This document shows positions 8,316 through 16,911 of a DNA stretch of 64,000 bases, one piece after another. The position numbers and the translations under genes were made by a program. This DNA is from Flavobacterium sp. IB48. Lineage in GTDB: Bacteria; Bacteroidota; Bacteroidia; Flavobacteriales; Flavobacteriaceae. Numbering within the stretch: the stretch's first letter is position 1; each line of letters starts with the position of its first letter. The stretch is from assembly GCF_016405855.1 (NCBI RefSeq), contig NZ_JAEFCA010000001.1:758170-822169 (forward strand), given 5' to 3'. The notes under the pieces were generated by a model. That model ran no database searches. It was not told the DNA's origin and worked only from the letters and a program-made list of their open reading frames with translations.

Positions 8316-9866
8316 ATGAATAACCGTCATTACAATATCTATTTTCATACACATACTGTCAGCGGAATCGTGATCAGTGTAGTTCTTTTTGTAATTTTCT
8401 TCGCTGGATCTTTTTCTTTTTTTAGAGATGAAATCATCAATTGGGAAAGAAGTGAATCTACAGCAATCACAAGAGAAATTCAAGTGGATTACAATGACGC
8501 CCTGCAGCATTTAGATAAAAAATATGTTTTGCACGGAAGAAATATCACTATTTCTAAACCTTCAATAGAAAATCGAGTTGCTGTTTATATGGAAGGAACC
8601 AAAGACACATTGGCTCCAAAAAAACAACAAGCAGGAGAGTTTTTCTATTTAGACAATAAAAATTACAAATCTTATACTTACGAAGAATCTTATTCTCTTG
8701 GTGAACTTTTATACCGTCTGCACTTCTTGGCGCAAATTCCATATCCTACGGGATATTATTTAGCCGGATTTACCGCTCTGTTTTTTTTATTCGCAATCGT
8801 GACAGGAGTTTTATTGCATTGGAATAAAATCGTTTCTAACTTTTATATCTTCCGTCCAAAAGAAAAATTAAAGACACTTTGGACAGATGCACATACAGCA
8901 TTAGGAATGATTGGACTTCCGTTTCAATTTGTATATGCCGTTACAGGTGCTTTTTTCATGATTAAACTTTTAATAGTAGCGCCAGCTGTAGCTGCCTTAT
9001 ACAATGGTGATCAGGATAAATTATATAAAGAATTAGAATACACAGATGCCGATTATAAATTTGAAAATAAAAAGTTAGCCAATCCATTTAATATTGGTGA
9101 GCTAGTTGCCAAAACCAAAAAGAACTGGAAAGATTTTGAAATTACTCGTGTTTTTATCCAGAATTATGGAGATGCCAATATGCACGTTTTGGTCGAAGGA
9201 GAACTTTTAAGCAATAAGAAATTTACAGGAATTGGGAAAGTAGTTTATAGAATTGTCGATGGAAAAGAAATTGCCAAAAAAGATCCAATTGCCCAAACTA
9301 ATTACCTAGATGTTGTAAAAAATGTTTTGTACCGAATTCATTTTGGCGATTATGGCGGATATGCTTTAAAAATCGTAAGTTTCCTTTTAGGAATTATAAC
9401 CTGTTTTGTTATTATTTCTGGAGTCATGATTTGGCTTGTTGCAAGACAAAAAAACAATATGCCGGAAAAGAAAAGACGTTTCAACAATGCCGTTGTTCGT
9501 ATTTATCTGGCAATTTGCTTAAGCATGTATCCAATTACGGCATTAGCTTTTATTGGAAGTAAGATTTTCTATCCTTTAAGCCAATCTAATTTATATGCTC
9601 TTTATTTTGGAGGTTGGCTATTGCTCGCCATTTTCTTTATCATCAAAAAGAATGATGCTTTTACGAATAAATTCTGTTTGGTTTCAGGAAGTATTTTAGG
9701 GTTCTTAATTCCAATTACAAACGGAATTGTTTCTGGAAATTGGTTTTGGACTTCATTTATAGAAAACAAATTTCAGATTTTCTTTATCGACGTTTTTTGG
9801 ATTTTCTTAGCTGCAATTACATTATATACAGCTTATCATTTAAAACCCAAAAAAGCAGTTTCTTAA
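8316..9866 (+). CDS. PepSY-TM protein, putative ferric-siderophore reductase (long form)
   Basis: A 516-residue inner-membrane protein of the PepSY-associated TM family, which includes PiuB and FoxB. The first helix follows YFHTHTVSGIVISVVLFV and leads into FRDEI, a family hallmark. Helix 2 follows LYRLHFLAQIPYPTGYY, helix 3 follows WTDAHTALGMIGLPFQF, and helix 4 follows LYRIHFGDYGGYALKI. A His sits at the start of each helix, as expected for haem ligands in this family. Extra helices at the C-terminus (residues about 390-510) make it longer than the second PepSY protein here. The inferred role is reducing or releasing iron from an imported siderophore. No stop or frameshift is seen. Confidence 0.82.
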   Translation: MNNRHYNIYFHTHTVSGIVISVVLFVIFFAGSFSFFRDEIINWERSESTAITREIQVDYNDALQHLDKKYVLHGRNITISKPSIENRVAVYMEGTKDTLAPKKQQAGEFFYLDNKNYKSYTYEESYSLGELLYRLHFLAQIPYPTGYYLAGFTALFFLFAIVTGVLLHWNKIVSNFYIFRPKEKLKTLWTDAHTALGMIGLPFQFVYAVTGAFFMIKLLIVAPAVAALYNGDQDKLYKELEYTDADYKFENKKLANPFNIGELVAKTKKNWKDFEITRVFIQNYGDANMHVLVEGELLSNKKFTGIGKVVYRIVDGKEIAKKDPIAQTNYLDVVKNVLYRIHFGDYGGYALKIVSFLLGIITCFVIISGVMIWLVARQKNNMPEKKRRFNNAVVRIYLAICLSMYPITALAFIGSKIFYPLSQSNLYALYFGGWLLLAIFFIIKKNDAFTNKFCLVSGSILGFLIPITNGIVSGNWFWTSFIENKFQIFFIDVFWIFLAAITLYTAYHLKPKKAVS

Positions 9867-9930
9867 AAATTAGCTCAATTTATTTGTCCTCTATTGATTT
9901 TGCGTATAATTTTACGTTTTTAATCAAAAT

Positions 9931-11043
9931 ATGGGATTCAAAACCAAAATACGTTTTATACACAAATGGCTCGGATTAATTTCTGGGCTTATTGTTTTTG
10001 TAGTTTGTATAACGGGCTGTATTTTTTGTTTTCATGATGAAATAAAAGACATTACAAGAAAAGATTGGCGTTTGGTAGAACCTCAAAACAAACCTTTTCT
10101 ATTACCATCTGAATTGCAGCAAAAAGCAAAAGAAATTGCTCCTGCGAATAAAGCCAGTATGGTTGCTTATTACGGAAAAAACAGATCGGCAATTGTTTAT
10201 ACCTATTCAGATACAGAAAATTTATATCTCTATTTCAATCCCTACACAGGTGAATATTTAAAAACAGAAAATCCAAAAACCGATTTCTTTATTATAGTAG
10301 AATACATTCATTTGTATCTGCTCCTGCCCGATTATATCGGAAAACATATTATTGGTGTTTCAACCATCATTTTTATTTTATTGCTTATTTCAGGAATTAT
10401 ACAATGGTGGCCAAAACGAAGAAGCGACATCAAAAGAAGTTTTACTGTAAAATGGTCCGCAAAATGGCGTCGACTAAATTATGACTGGCACAATACTTCT
10501 GGTTTTTATATTTCGTTAATTGCTTTAATTCTAGCCATAACTGGACTTACTTTTACATATGAATGGGTTGGAGACGGAATTTATAAATCTTTCAATTTCG
10601 GTGGAGACAAAGCAGCCGAGACAAAAACGCCTACAATCGATACAACCACTTTCAAATCAAATTCGGCCACAGCAATTGACAAAGCTTTTATTCAAACCTT
10701 AAAATTACAGCCAAAAGCAGAAATGTTCTTTGTAATGATTCCACAACAAAAAGGTGACATTGTGAGTACAGGCGCATATCCGCACACATTGCGTTACGAC
10801 CAGCAGTGCAATTATTATTTTCATCCGTCAAGCGGAAAACTTATTCAAAGTCAGACATTCGATAAAAAGAGTTTAGGATTGCAAGTTGTTGAAATGAATT
10901 ACGGAATACATACAGGACAAGTTTTAAATCTTCCAGGAAAAATTATCGCTTTTATAGTAAGTCTAATTGCCGCAGCGCTTCCCGTCAGCGGATTTGTAAT
11001 TTGGTTTGGAAGAAAAAAGAAATCTAAAAAAGTAAAGCCATAA
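9931..11043 (+). CDS. PepSY-TM protein, putative ferric-siderophore reductase (short form)
   Basis: A 370-residue four-helix PepSY-TM protein. The helix signatures are HKWLGLISGLIVFVVCITG followed by FHDEI, VEYIHLYLLLPDYIGKHIIG, YDWHNTSGFYISL, and MNYGIHTGQVLNLPG. His residues at these positions match the expected haem-binding histidines. Soluble PepSY-like segments lie between helices 1 and 2 and between 3 and 4, and the protein ends in a Lys-rich cytoplasmic tail. The start is the ATG at 9931, 64 nt after the previous gene. It is the core-sized FoxB-like member, while the gene before it is an extended relative. Both probably serve the receptor upstream. A bidirectional terminator follows. 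Confidence 0.84.
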   Translation: MGFKTKIRFIHKWLGLISGLIVFVVCITGCIFCFHDEIKDITRKDWRLVEPQNKPFLLPSELQQKAKEIAPANKASMVAYYGKNRSAIVYTYSDTENLYLYFNPYTGEYLKTENPKTDFFIIVEYIHLYLLLPDYIGKHIIGVSTIIFILLLISGIIQWWPKRRSDIKRSFTVKWSAKWRRLNYDWHNTSGFYISLIALILAITGLTFTYEWVGDGIYKSFNFGGDKAAETKTPTIDTTTFKSNSATAIDKAFIQTLKLQPKAEMFFVMIPQQKGDIVSTGAYPHTLRYDQQCNYYFHPSSGKLIQSQTFDKKSLGLQVVEMNYGIHTGQVLNLPGKIIAFIVSLIAAALPVSGFVIWFGRKKKSKKVKP

Positions 11044-11072
11044 AAAAACCGCTCATTTAAAGCGGTCTTTTT
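11042..11072. terminator. Bidirectional terminator between convergent genes
   Basis: Stem ACCGCT / AGCGGT around a 7-nt loop, with an A-tract on the left and a T-tract on the right, so it can end transcription from both the PepSY gene (+) and the MORN gene (-). Confidence 0.85.
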
Positions 11073-11096
11073 ATAATTGGTACTGAAATTATATGA

Positions 11097-11444
11097 TTAA
11101 TTTCTGTTTGCTAAAGCATTTTTCTGTAAATTTTTAACCGAACTTACTTTGTTGTCAACATAAGCAACTTCTTTCAAGCTGTCTTCATTAAAGTAAATCC
11201 ATTTTCCAGTTTTAACTCCGTCTGCGTATTCTCCAACGGTTTTTTTGTTTCCATTTTCGTCATAAGATACCCAAACACCGTCTAATTTACCATCTTTAAA
11301 AAAGCCTTCTTGCTGCACTTTACCATTTTCATAGTAATAGGTTGCTTTTACCTTGTTCCCAGCAGCTTCTAATTCAGGCTTTCCTTCTTGTGCAACTACA
11401 ATTCCAGAGAACAATATTGCAGCTAAAATTACACTCTTTTTCAT
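11097..11444 (-). CDS. Secreted MORN-repeat (YwqK-like) protein
   Basis: A 115-residue protein with a signal peptide ending near GIVVAQ (residue 19). Three short beta-hairpin repeats of the MORN_2 type follow: YYYENGKVQQEGFFKDGKLD, then YDENGNKKTVGEYADGVKTG, then YFNEDSLKEVAYVDNK. Proteins with such repeats are often labelled YwqK-family antitoxins, but no toxin partner is next to it and it carries an export signal. I therefore call it only a secreted or periplasmic repeat protein. Its own -7 element lies at 11478-11485 and it shares the bidirectional terminator at 11042-11072. Confidence 0.82.
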   Translation of the reverse strand: MKKSVILAAILFSGIVVAQEGKPELEAAGNKVKATYYYENGKVQQEGFFKDGKLDGVWVSYDENGNKKTVGEYADGVKTGKWIYFNEDSLKEVAYVDNKVSSVKNLQKNALANRN

Positions 11445-11477
11445 ATCTTTAGGTCTTTAATGTTAAGAAATCTTTAT

Positions 11478-11485
11478 CAAATATA
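11478..11485 (-). promoter_or_regulatory. -7 element for the MORN-repeat gene
   Basis: TATATTTG on the minus strand, an exact TAnnTTTG match, 33 nt before the start codon. No well-spaced TTG was found. Confidence 0.45.
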
Positions 11486-11567
11486 GTTAATTGTTTACAT
11501 TAAAAAAACTTTTGCTTAACAATTTGATAACATTGATTAAAAACTTAACATTGGAAAAATCCATAAA

Positions 11568-11598
11568 ATAAAAAAACCAGCACTCAAGCACTGGTTTT
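11568..11598 (-). terminator. Terminator of the TlpA-like gene
   Basis: 8-bp stem AAAACCAG / CTGGTTTT with a 10-nt loop, followed on the minus strand by a T-rich run. It lies about 57 nt past the stop codon at 11656. Confidence 0.75.
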
Positions 11599-11655
11599 AC
11601 TGGTATTTTAGAACTATTTAAATTTTACGATAACGTTGTAAATTTCGTAAATAAA

Positions 11656-12648
11656 TTAGTTCAATAATGCTGTAAGCTGTTTATCTAGTTCTGGATCTGA
11701 AGGTCTTTCTGCATCATATTTTAGAATATTACCACTTGGATCTACCAGAATAAATCTTGGAACTCCAGTTATATTATAATTAACAATAAACTCAGATTCC
11801 CAATCCTTATCTGCTAAAAGCTGTGTACCGCCAAGACTTTTATCGGCAATAAATTTTCTCCATTTGTCACTGTCTTTCAGTTTATCAATAGAAATACTCA
11901 CAAATTCAATATTTTTTCCATGATACTTTTCTTCAAGTTTTTTTAAATAAGGAATCTCAGCTCTGCAAGGCGCGCACCAAACTGCCCAAACGTCTATAAA
12001 AACGTATTTTCCTTTAAAATCAGAAAGCTTGGTTTTCCCTCCTTTATAATTTTCATAATCAAACCCTGGAGAAACTTTCCCCGTAAATTTGTTTGCTTTT
12101 GAAACTCTTTCATACTGTCGAGCGACTAATTCATGGTAACTTTCAAAACTGCGTTTTAAAGTTGTTTTAAAATCTGCCGAAAAATCACTCTTCTCTATTT
12201 TTTCTGTATCCGATTTCAATTTGTCATCAAGCAAAGCAGTAAACTCGTTCGGTTCTTTTGTAAAAGCATCTTTTGTAAAGTTTTCGTTTCTTATAGCTTG
12301 CTGTGCTAAAAAGTTGCTTTCTTCTACTCCTTTACCTTTATATACAATCGTTTTATAAAATTCCTGAGCATTCAGCGTTAAATTGATCTCAGAATTTGGT
12401 TTCAAATATAGATTAGAAGATTCCTTGCCATCATAAAACACATAAAATCCTTGAGGAGCATCAAAAGCAGAAACAAAAACTCCTTTTTTATCAATCGGAA
12501 TTACTTTCTCAAAATCTCTTCCTTTAATTACTAAAGTGTCGCTATTTCTATTATCTATTTTAGCTGTGAACTTAATAGAATTTCCACTTTGAGCGGCAAT
12601 ATTCAAAGCATTAAAAATTACTAAACCTGCAACAAAAAGTTTTTTCAT
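11656..12648 (-). CDS. TlpA-family thiol-disulfide oxidoreductase with N-terminal DUF4369-like domain
   Basis: A 330-residue exported thioredoxin-fold protein. The signal peptide ends at LNIAAQ (residue 20). Residues about 25-110 form a beta-rich domain like DUF4369. Residues about 120-190 are helical, and the thioredoxin domain from about 190 has the redox motif WCAPC with Cys225 and Cys228. The cis-proline region is GVPRF. Such proteins act in the periplasm in reducing or repairing thiols, for example in cytochrome c maturation or stress; the substrate here is unknown. I start at 12648 (MKKLFVAG) and not at the in-frame ATG at 12717, because a full promoter lies at 12675-12702 and because the signal peptide begins at 12648. 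Confidence 0.9.
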   Translation of the reverse strand: MKKLFVAGLVIFNALNIAAQSGNSIKFTAKIDNRNSDTLVIKGRDFEKVIPIDKKGVFVSAFDAPQGFYVFYDGKESSNLYLKPNSEINLTLNAQEFYKTIVYKGKGVEESNFLAQQAIRNENFTKDAFTKEPNEFTALLDDKLKSDTEKIEKSDFSADFKTTLKRSFESYHELVARQYERVSKANKFTGKVSPGFDYENYKGGKTKLSDFKGKYVFIDVWAVWCAPCRAEIPYLKKLEEKYHGKNIEFVSISIDKLKDSDKWRKFIADKSLGGTQLLADKDWESEFIVNYNITGVPRFILVDPSGNILKYDAERPSDPELDKQLTALLN

Positions 12649-12674
12649 AGGTATTTCAATTAGTTTTAGATACT

Positions 12675-12702
12675 CAAAACTAAATAAATTAAACCTTTCC
12701 AA
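12675..12702 (-). promoter_or_regulatory. Promoter of the TlpA-like gene
   Basis: On the minus strand TTG (12702-12700), 17 nt spacing, then TAGTTTTG (12682-12675). It lies 26 nt before the chosen ATG and downstream of the longer possible start, which decides the start codon. Confidence 0.65.
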
Positions 12703-12778
12703 TTTGAGAATTAACAAAATATTTAAAATTATTCTGCATCAACTTTCCACTTTACTATATTATCTTGAATTTTGTATT

Positions 12779-12786
12779 TACTTTTG
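12779..12786 (+). promoter_or_regulatory. -7 element of the aspS promoter
   Basis: TACTTTTG, an exact TAnnTTTG match 18 nt before the ATG at 12805. The in-frame ATG at 12772 lies upstream of it, so 12805 is the better start. The -33 element is unclear. Confidence 0.5.
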
Positions 12787-12804
12787 CAGTCTAAAATTTT
12801 GATT

Positions 12805-14556
12805 ATGTATAGAAGTCATAATTGTGGCGAATTAAACGCTTCAAATATTAATACCGTAGTTACACTTGCGGGCTGGGTTCAAAAATCACGTGATAAAGGA
12901 TTTATGAATTGGGTCGATTTACGCGACCGTTACGGAATTACGCAACTTATTTTCGACGAAAGTCGTACTGATAAAACCGTTTTTGAATTGGCTAAAACTC
13001 TAGGAAGAGAATTTGTAATTCAAGTAAAAGGAACTGTAATTGAGCGTGAAGCTAAAAACAAAAACATTCCAACGGGTGAAATCGAAATTTTAGTTTCAGA
13101 ATTAACGATTTTAAATACTGCACTTACTCCTCCTTTCACAATCGAAGATGAAACAGATGGTGGAGAAGATATCAGAATGAAGTACCGTTACTTGGATATT
13201 AGAAGAAATCCAGTAAAAAACAGTTTATTATTCCGTCACAAAGTGGCAATGGAAGTTCGTAAATATTTATCTGATTTAGATTTCTGCGAAGTTGAAACTC
13301 CTTATTTAATTAAATCGACTCCTGAAGGAGCAAGAGATTTCGTTGTACCAAGCCGTATGAACGAAGGTCAGTTTTATGCATTACCGCAATCTCCTCAAAC
13401 TTTTAAACAGCTTTTGATGGTTGGAGGTATGGATAAATATTTCCAAATCGTGAAATGTTTCCGTGATGAAGATTTACGCGCCGACCGTCAGCCTGAGTTT
13501 ACTCAAATTGACTGCGAAATGGCATTTGTAGAGCAAGAAGACATTTTGAATATTTTCGAAGGATTGACAAGACACTTGCTTAAAGAAATTAAAGGTATTG
13601 AAGTAGACAAATTCCCAAGAATTACTTACGACTACGCCATGAAAACATACGGAAACGACAAACCGGACATTCGTTTCGGAATGAAGTTTGGAGAACTAAA
13701 CGAATTTGCACAACATAAAGAATTCCCTGTATTCAATGCAGCAGAATTAGTTGTCGGAATCGCTGTTCCTGGTGCTGGAAATTATACTCGTAAAGAAATC
13801 GACGGACTAATTGACTGGGTTAAACGCCCACAAGTTGGTGCATCTGGAATGGTTTATGTAAAATGTAATGAAGATGGAACATACAAATCATCTGTAGATA
13901 AATTCTACGATCAAGACGATTTAGCAAACTGGGCAAAAGCTACAGAAGCAAATCCTGGCGATATGATTTTTGTTCTTTCTGGACCTGCAAACAAAACACG
14001 TGCTCAACTTTCTGCATTGCGTATGGAATTAGCAACTCGTTTAGGATTACGTAATCCTGAAGAATTTGCTCCATTATGGGTTGTAGATTTCCCATTATTA
14101 GAACTAGACGAAGAAAGCGGTCGTTACCATGCAATGCACCATCCATTTACTTCTCCGAAACCAGAAGACATGGCTTTACTGGAAACAGAACCAGGAAAAG
14201 TTCGCGCAAATGCATACGATATGGTTTTAAACGGAAACGAAATTGGAGGTGGATCTATTCGTATTCACGATAAAGCGACACAACAATTAATGTTTAAATA
14301 TTTAGGATTTACCGAAGAAGAAGCAAAAGCGCAATTCGGATTCTTAATGGACGCTTTCCAATTTGGAGCACCACCTCACGGAGGACTTGCTTTTGGTCTT
14401 GATAGACTTGTAGCAATTCTTGGAGGTCAGGAAACAATTAGAGATTTCATCGCTTTCCCTAAGAACAATTCAGGACGCGATGTTATGATCGATGCACCTG
14501 CTGCAATTGATGATGCACAATTGAAAGAACTTCGTATTAAAGTAGATATAGCTTAA
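12805..14556 (+). CDS. aspS: Aspartate--tRNA ligase
   Basis: Class II aminoacyl-tRNA synthetase charging tRNA-Asp (cytoplasm). It has 583 residues, the usual bacterial size. The N-terminal OB-fold anticodon-binding domain begins [11 protein letters not shown] ... [26 protein letters not shown]. The catalytic core has [10 protein letters not shown] and [17 protein letters not shown], motif 2 with [19 protein letters not shown], and motif 3 [17 protein letters not shown] bacterial-type GAD insertion lies between motifs 2 and 3. Whether it is discriminating or also charges tRNA-Asn cannot be told from this window. The start at 12805 is set by the -7 element at 12779-12786. A terminator follows at 14584. 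Confidence 0.98.
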   Translation: MYRSHNCGELNASNINTVVTLAGWVQKSRDKGFMNWVDLRDRYGITQLIFDESRTDKTVFELAKTLGREFVIQVKGTVIEREAKNKNIPTGEIEILVSELTILNTALTPPFTIEDETDGGEDIRMKYRYLDIRRNPVKNSLLFRHKVAMEVRKYLSDLDFCEVETPYLIKSTPEGARDFVVPSRMNEGQFYALPQSPQTFKQLLMVGGMDKYFQIVKCFRDEDLRADRQPEFTQIDCEMAFVEQEDILNIFEGLTRHLLKEIKGIEVDKFPRITYDYAMKTYGNDKPDIRFGMKFGELNEFAQHKEFPVFNAAELVVGIAVPGAGNYTRKEIDGLIDWVKRPQVGASGMVYVKCNEDGTYKSSVDKFYDQDDLANWAKATEANPGDMIFVLSGPANKTRAQLSALRMELATRLGLRNPEEFAPLWVVDFPLLELDEESGRYHAMHHPFTSPKPEDMALLETEPGKVRANAYDMVLNGNEIGGGSIRIHDKATQQLMFKYLGFTEEEAKAQFGFLMDAFQFGAPPHGGLAFGLDRLVAILGGQETIRDFIAFPKNNSGRDVMIDAPAAIDDAQLKELRIKVDIA

Positions 14557-14583
14557 TTTGAAGTAATTTATTCATAAAAAAAC

Positions 14584-14614
14584 AAAAAGCCGCTGAAATT
14601 TCAGTGGCTTTTTT
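14584..14614 (+). terminator. Terminator of aspS
   Basis: Long near-perfect palindrome (AAAAGCCGCTGAAA / TTTCAGTGGCTTTT, with a G-U pair) and a T-tract, 27 nt after the stop codon. Confidence 0.9.
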
Positions 14615-14828
14615 AATTTAATCAAATATTAAGAAAAATCTTAAATCATTATTTTTTTGAATTATCATATTCTTACAAACGTAATGTTTTCTTATTCTTA
14701 CAATTAATGATTCGCAAATTATGGTATTTTATAAACAAATTGACGCAATAAACCACGTAAAAACACTGTAAATCAATAATTTTTACAAAAAATTAACACG
14801 TAGATGTCTTTTGTATGATATTATATAC

Positions 14829-14836
14829 TACATTTG
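14829..14836 (+). promoter_or_regulatory. -7 element for the cold-shock gene; 14615-14828 otherwise empty
   Basis: TACATTTG matches TAnnTTTG and lies 28 nt before the ATG at 14865. A TTG at 14812-14814 is closer than usual (14 nt). The rest of the 308-nt gap after aspS is AT-rich, with no open frame and no further clear signal. Confidence 0.45.
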
Positions 14837-14864
14837 TTTATTATAAATTATTATTACATTACAA

Positions 14865-15059
14865 ATGCGTACAGGTACAGTAAAATTTTTCAATGAATCT
14901 AAAGGTTATGGATTCATTACAGACGAAGAAACAGGAAAAGACATCTTCGTTCACGCTTCAGGAATTAACGCGGAAGAATTACGCGAAGGTGACCGTGTAA
15001 GCTATGAAGAAGAAGAAGGAAGAAAAGGGAAAGTTGCTGCTAAAGTAGCAGTAATCTAA
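14865..15059 (+). CDS. Cold-shock domain protein (CspA family)
   Basis: A 64-residue single cold-shock domain that binds single-stranded RNA or DNA and acts as an RNA chaperone. RNP1 is KGYGFIT and RNP2 is DIFVHAS, both intact, in the order expected for the five-stranded OB-fold (GTVKFFNESKGYGFI ... VSYEEEEGRKGKVAAKVAVI). The acidic loop DEETGKD is a little longer than in E. coli CspA. It has its own -7 element and a strong terminator, so it is monocistronic. Cold induction is common in the family but cannot be read from this sequence. Confidence 0.95.
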   Translation: MRTGTVKFFNESKGYGFITDEETGKDIFVHASGINAEELREGDRVSYEEEEGRKGKVAAKVAVI

Positions 15060-15106
15060 GAAAAATATAGCAATTTATTTTTTTTGCCTCTGAATGGTCT
15101 CAGAAG

Positions 15107-15136
15107 ACGTCCCGAAGTATCGGGACGTTTTTTTTT
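15107..15136 (+). terminator. Terminator of the cold-shock gene
   Basis: Perfect 9-bp GC-rich stem ACGTCCCGA / TCGGGACGT with loop AGTA and a run of nine T. A smaller stem (TCTGA / TCAGA, 15090-15105) sits just before it. Confidence 0.93.
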
Positions 15137-15238
15137 ACCCATTTCTTAAAAAAATATTAAAATAACGCAATGTTATTTATAATGAATAAAAATTAGACAT
15201 AAACGCGGTTTACTACCCTACTTAAATCCTTTTTTAGC

Positions 15239-15269
15239 TTGTGTTTTACAGAGTTCCAAGTTATCTTTG
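15239..15269 (+). promoter_or_regulatory. Promoter of the nuo operon
   Basis: TTG at 15239-15241, 20 nt spacing, TATCTTTG at 15262-15269, then ATG at 15303. This is a full match to the Bacteroidota promoter and the only strong one seen before the 14 nuo genes. Confidence 0.78.
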
Positions 15270-15302
15270 TGGCTCATTTTTTAAGTATAAAACACGAAGT
15301 TT

Positions 15303-15668
15303 ATGCAATCTGATCAATACAGTTACATTCCTATTTTAATGCAGTTTATTCTAGCTGTTGGTTTTGTGGTAGGAACAATCATTATTTCTGGAAAATTAGG
15401 ACCAAGAAGAACCTCTGAAGTTAAAGATAAAAACTTCGAATGCGGTATCGAATCTGTTGGTAACGCCCGTATTCCATTCTCTGTAAAATACTTCTTAGTT
15501 GCCATTTTGTTCGTATTATTCGACGTAGAGGTTATTTTCCTTTATCCTTGGGCGGTAAACTTCAAAGACTTAGGAATTGAAGGAATGTTAAAAATGTTAG
15601 TTTTCATGTCTTTGCTTTTAGTTGGTTTCTTCTATATCATCAAAAAGAAAGCATTAGAGTGGGAATAA
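15303..15668 (+). CDS. nuoA: NADH-quinone oxidoreductase subunit A
   Basis: First gene of the complex I operon. NuoA is a small inner-membrane subunit at the junction between the peripheral and membrane arms. The 121 residues hold three membrane segments (about 9-31, 64-84 and 93-112). Between the first two is the conserved loop KNFECGIESVGNARIPFSVKYF, with the Cys-Gly-Ile/Glu motif of the quinone-site loop, and helix 2 has FDVEVIFLYPWA. The promoter lies 34 nt upstream. A 150-nt gap rich in inverted repeats separates it from nuoB, unlike the tight packing that follows. Confidence 0.96.
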   Translation: MQSDQYSYIPILMQFILAVGFVVGTIIISGKLGPRRTSEVKDKNFECGIESVGNARIPFSVKYFLVAILFVLFDVEVIFLYPWAVNFKDLGIEGMLKMLVFMSLLLVGFFYIIKKKALEWE

Positions 15669-15817
15669 TGATTTTAGATTTTAGATCTGAAATTTTAGAT
15701 TTATCTACTATTGAGATTTAAAATTTGAATTCGAATTTAAAATACTGATTTAAAAAATTGATTTTACCTTTTACGATTTCAAAAAATCTAAAATCTAAAA
15801 TCAGAAATCTAAAATAA
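15669..15817. repeat. Repeat-rich inverted structure between nuoA and nuoB
   Basis: The left part repeats ATTTTAGATTT-like units and the right part the complement (AAATCTAAAATCTAAAATC), so the whole gap can fold back on itself. An inner palindrome AAATTCGAATTT-like core lies near 15730. There is no open frame and no T-tract after it, so it is not a standard terminator. Confidence 0.6.
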
Positions 15818-15818
15818 A

Positions 15819-16367
15819 ATGAGCGATTCAAAAGTAAATATGGTTGCGCCGCCAGAAGGAATTACTGGTGAAGGTTTCTTCGCCACAAAACTTAGTGATG
15901 TTGTTGGTTTAGCAAGAGCTAACTCATTATGGCCGCTTCCTTTCGCGACTTCATGCTGTGGTATCGAATTCATGGCAACAATGGCATCTCACTATGACTT
16001 AGCTCGATTTGGTTCTGAGCGTGTGAGTTTCTCGCCAAGACAAGCCGATATGTTATTAGTAATGGGAACTATTTCTAAAAAAATGGCTCCTATTTTGAGA
16101 CAAGTATACGAGCAAATGTCAGAACCTCGCTGGGTAATTGCTGTTGGAGCATGCGCTTCTTCAGGAGGAGTTTTTGATACTTACTCTGTTCTTCAAGGAA
16201 TTGACAAAGTAATTCCGGTTGACGTTTATGTACCAGGATGCCCGCCAAGACCAGAACAAATTGTTGATGGAGTTATGAGACTTCAGGACTTGGTTAAAAG
16301 CGAATCTGTGAGACGAAGAAGCTCACCAGAATACCAAGAATTATTAGCTTCATATAATATCTCATAA
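15819..16367 (+). CDS. nuoB: NADH-quinone oxidoreductase subunit B
   Basis: Peripheral-arm subunit carrying the last [4Fe-4S] cluster (N2), which gives electrons to quinone. The 182 residues contain the cluster ligands: the tandem cysteines in [10 protein letters not shown], a Cys in VGACASSGG and a Cys in [10 protein letters not shown]. The [18 protein letters not shown] segment is also typical. The C-terminus is a short polar tail. nuoC begins one nucleotide after the stop codon, which suggests translational coupling. Confidence 0.97.
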   Translation: MSDSKVNMVAPPEGITGEGFFATKLSDVVGLARANSLWPLPFATSCCGIEFMATMASHYDLARFGSERVSFSPRQADMLLVMGTISKKMAPILRQVYEQMSEPRWVIAVGACASSGGVFDTYSVLQGIDKVIPVDVYVPGCPPRPEQIVDGVMRLQDLVKSESVRRRSSPEYQELLASYNIS

Positions 16368-16368
16368 G

Positions 16369-16890
16369 ATGGCCTTAGAAAATACCCAAATTCAAGACAA
16401 ACTTGTAGAAACATTTAGTAACGATGTTTTTAACTTTCAACAAGAAAGAGATATTTTTTCTTTAGAAGCTTCAGCTGATAAAATTACACCGTTGATTCTT
16501 TTCCTTAAAAACGATCCAGAATTACGTTTTCATTTCTTAACAGATTTGTGCGGCATTCATTATCCAGATAACGAAACAGAACGCCAGTTTGCCGTTGTTT
16601 ATCATTTACACAACTGGTACGAAAACAAAAGATTAAAAATCAAAGTTTTCTTAAACGGCGAAAAACCAGAAATTAAAACAGTTTCAAATATTTTCTTGTC
16701 TTCTAACTGGATGGAAAGAGAAACTTTCGATTTCTACGGGATTGACTTTATTGGACATCCTCAGTTGAAACGTATTTTAAATATGGACGAAATGCAGTCT
16801 CATCCAATGAGAAAAGAATTCCCAATGGAAGACAGCGGAAGAACAGATAAGGATGACCGATTCTTCGGAAGAACAACATCAAATTGCTAA
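16369..16890 (+). CDS. nuoC: NADH-quinone oxidoreductase subunit C
   Basis: Peripheral-arm 30-kDa-type subunit that packs against NuoD. It has 173 residues with the conserved LCGIHYPDNETERQFAVVYH near the middle and the family signature ERETFDFYGIDFIGHPQLKR. After it comes the stretch HPMRKEFPMEDSGRTD. It is a separate gene, not fused to nuoD as in E. coli. The C-terminus after RTDKDDRFFGRTT is short and nuoD starts 21 nt later. Confidence 0.95.
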   Translation: MALENTQIQDKLVETFSNDVFNFQQERDIFSLEASADKITPLILFLKNDPELRFHFLTDLCGIHYPDNETERQFAVVYHLHNWYENKRLKIKVFLNGEKPEIKTVSNIFLSSNWMERETFDFYGIDFIGHPQLKRILNMDEMQSHPMRKEFPMEDSGRTDKDDRFFGRTTSNC

Positions 16891-16911
16891 AAAATAATTC
16901 AACATTATAAA

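Noticed and set aside
9740..9979. 79-codon plus-strand frame across the junction of the two PepSY genes
   Set aside because: It overlaps the ends of two well-supported genes in another frame and has shadow-like composition.
11097..11444. Antitoxin of a toxin-antitoxin pair
   Set aside because: MORN/YwqK-type proteins often receive this label, but no toxin gene is adjacent and the protein has a signal peptide.
12649..12717. Longer start for the TlpA-like protein
   Set aside because: A full promoter (12675-12702) lies between it and ATG 12648, and the signal peptide begins at 12648.
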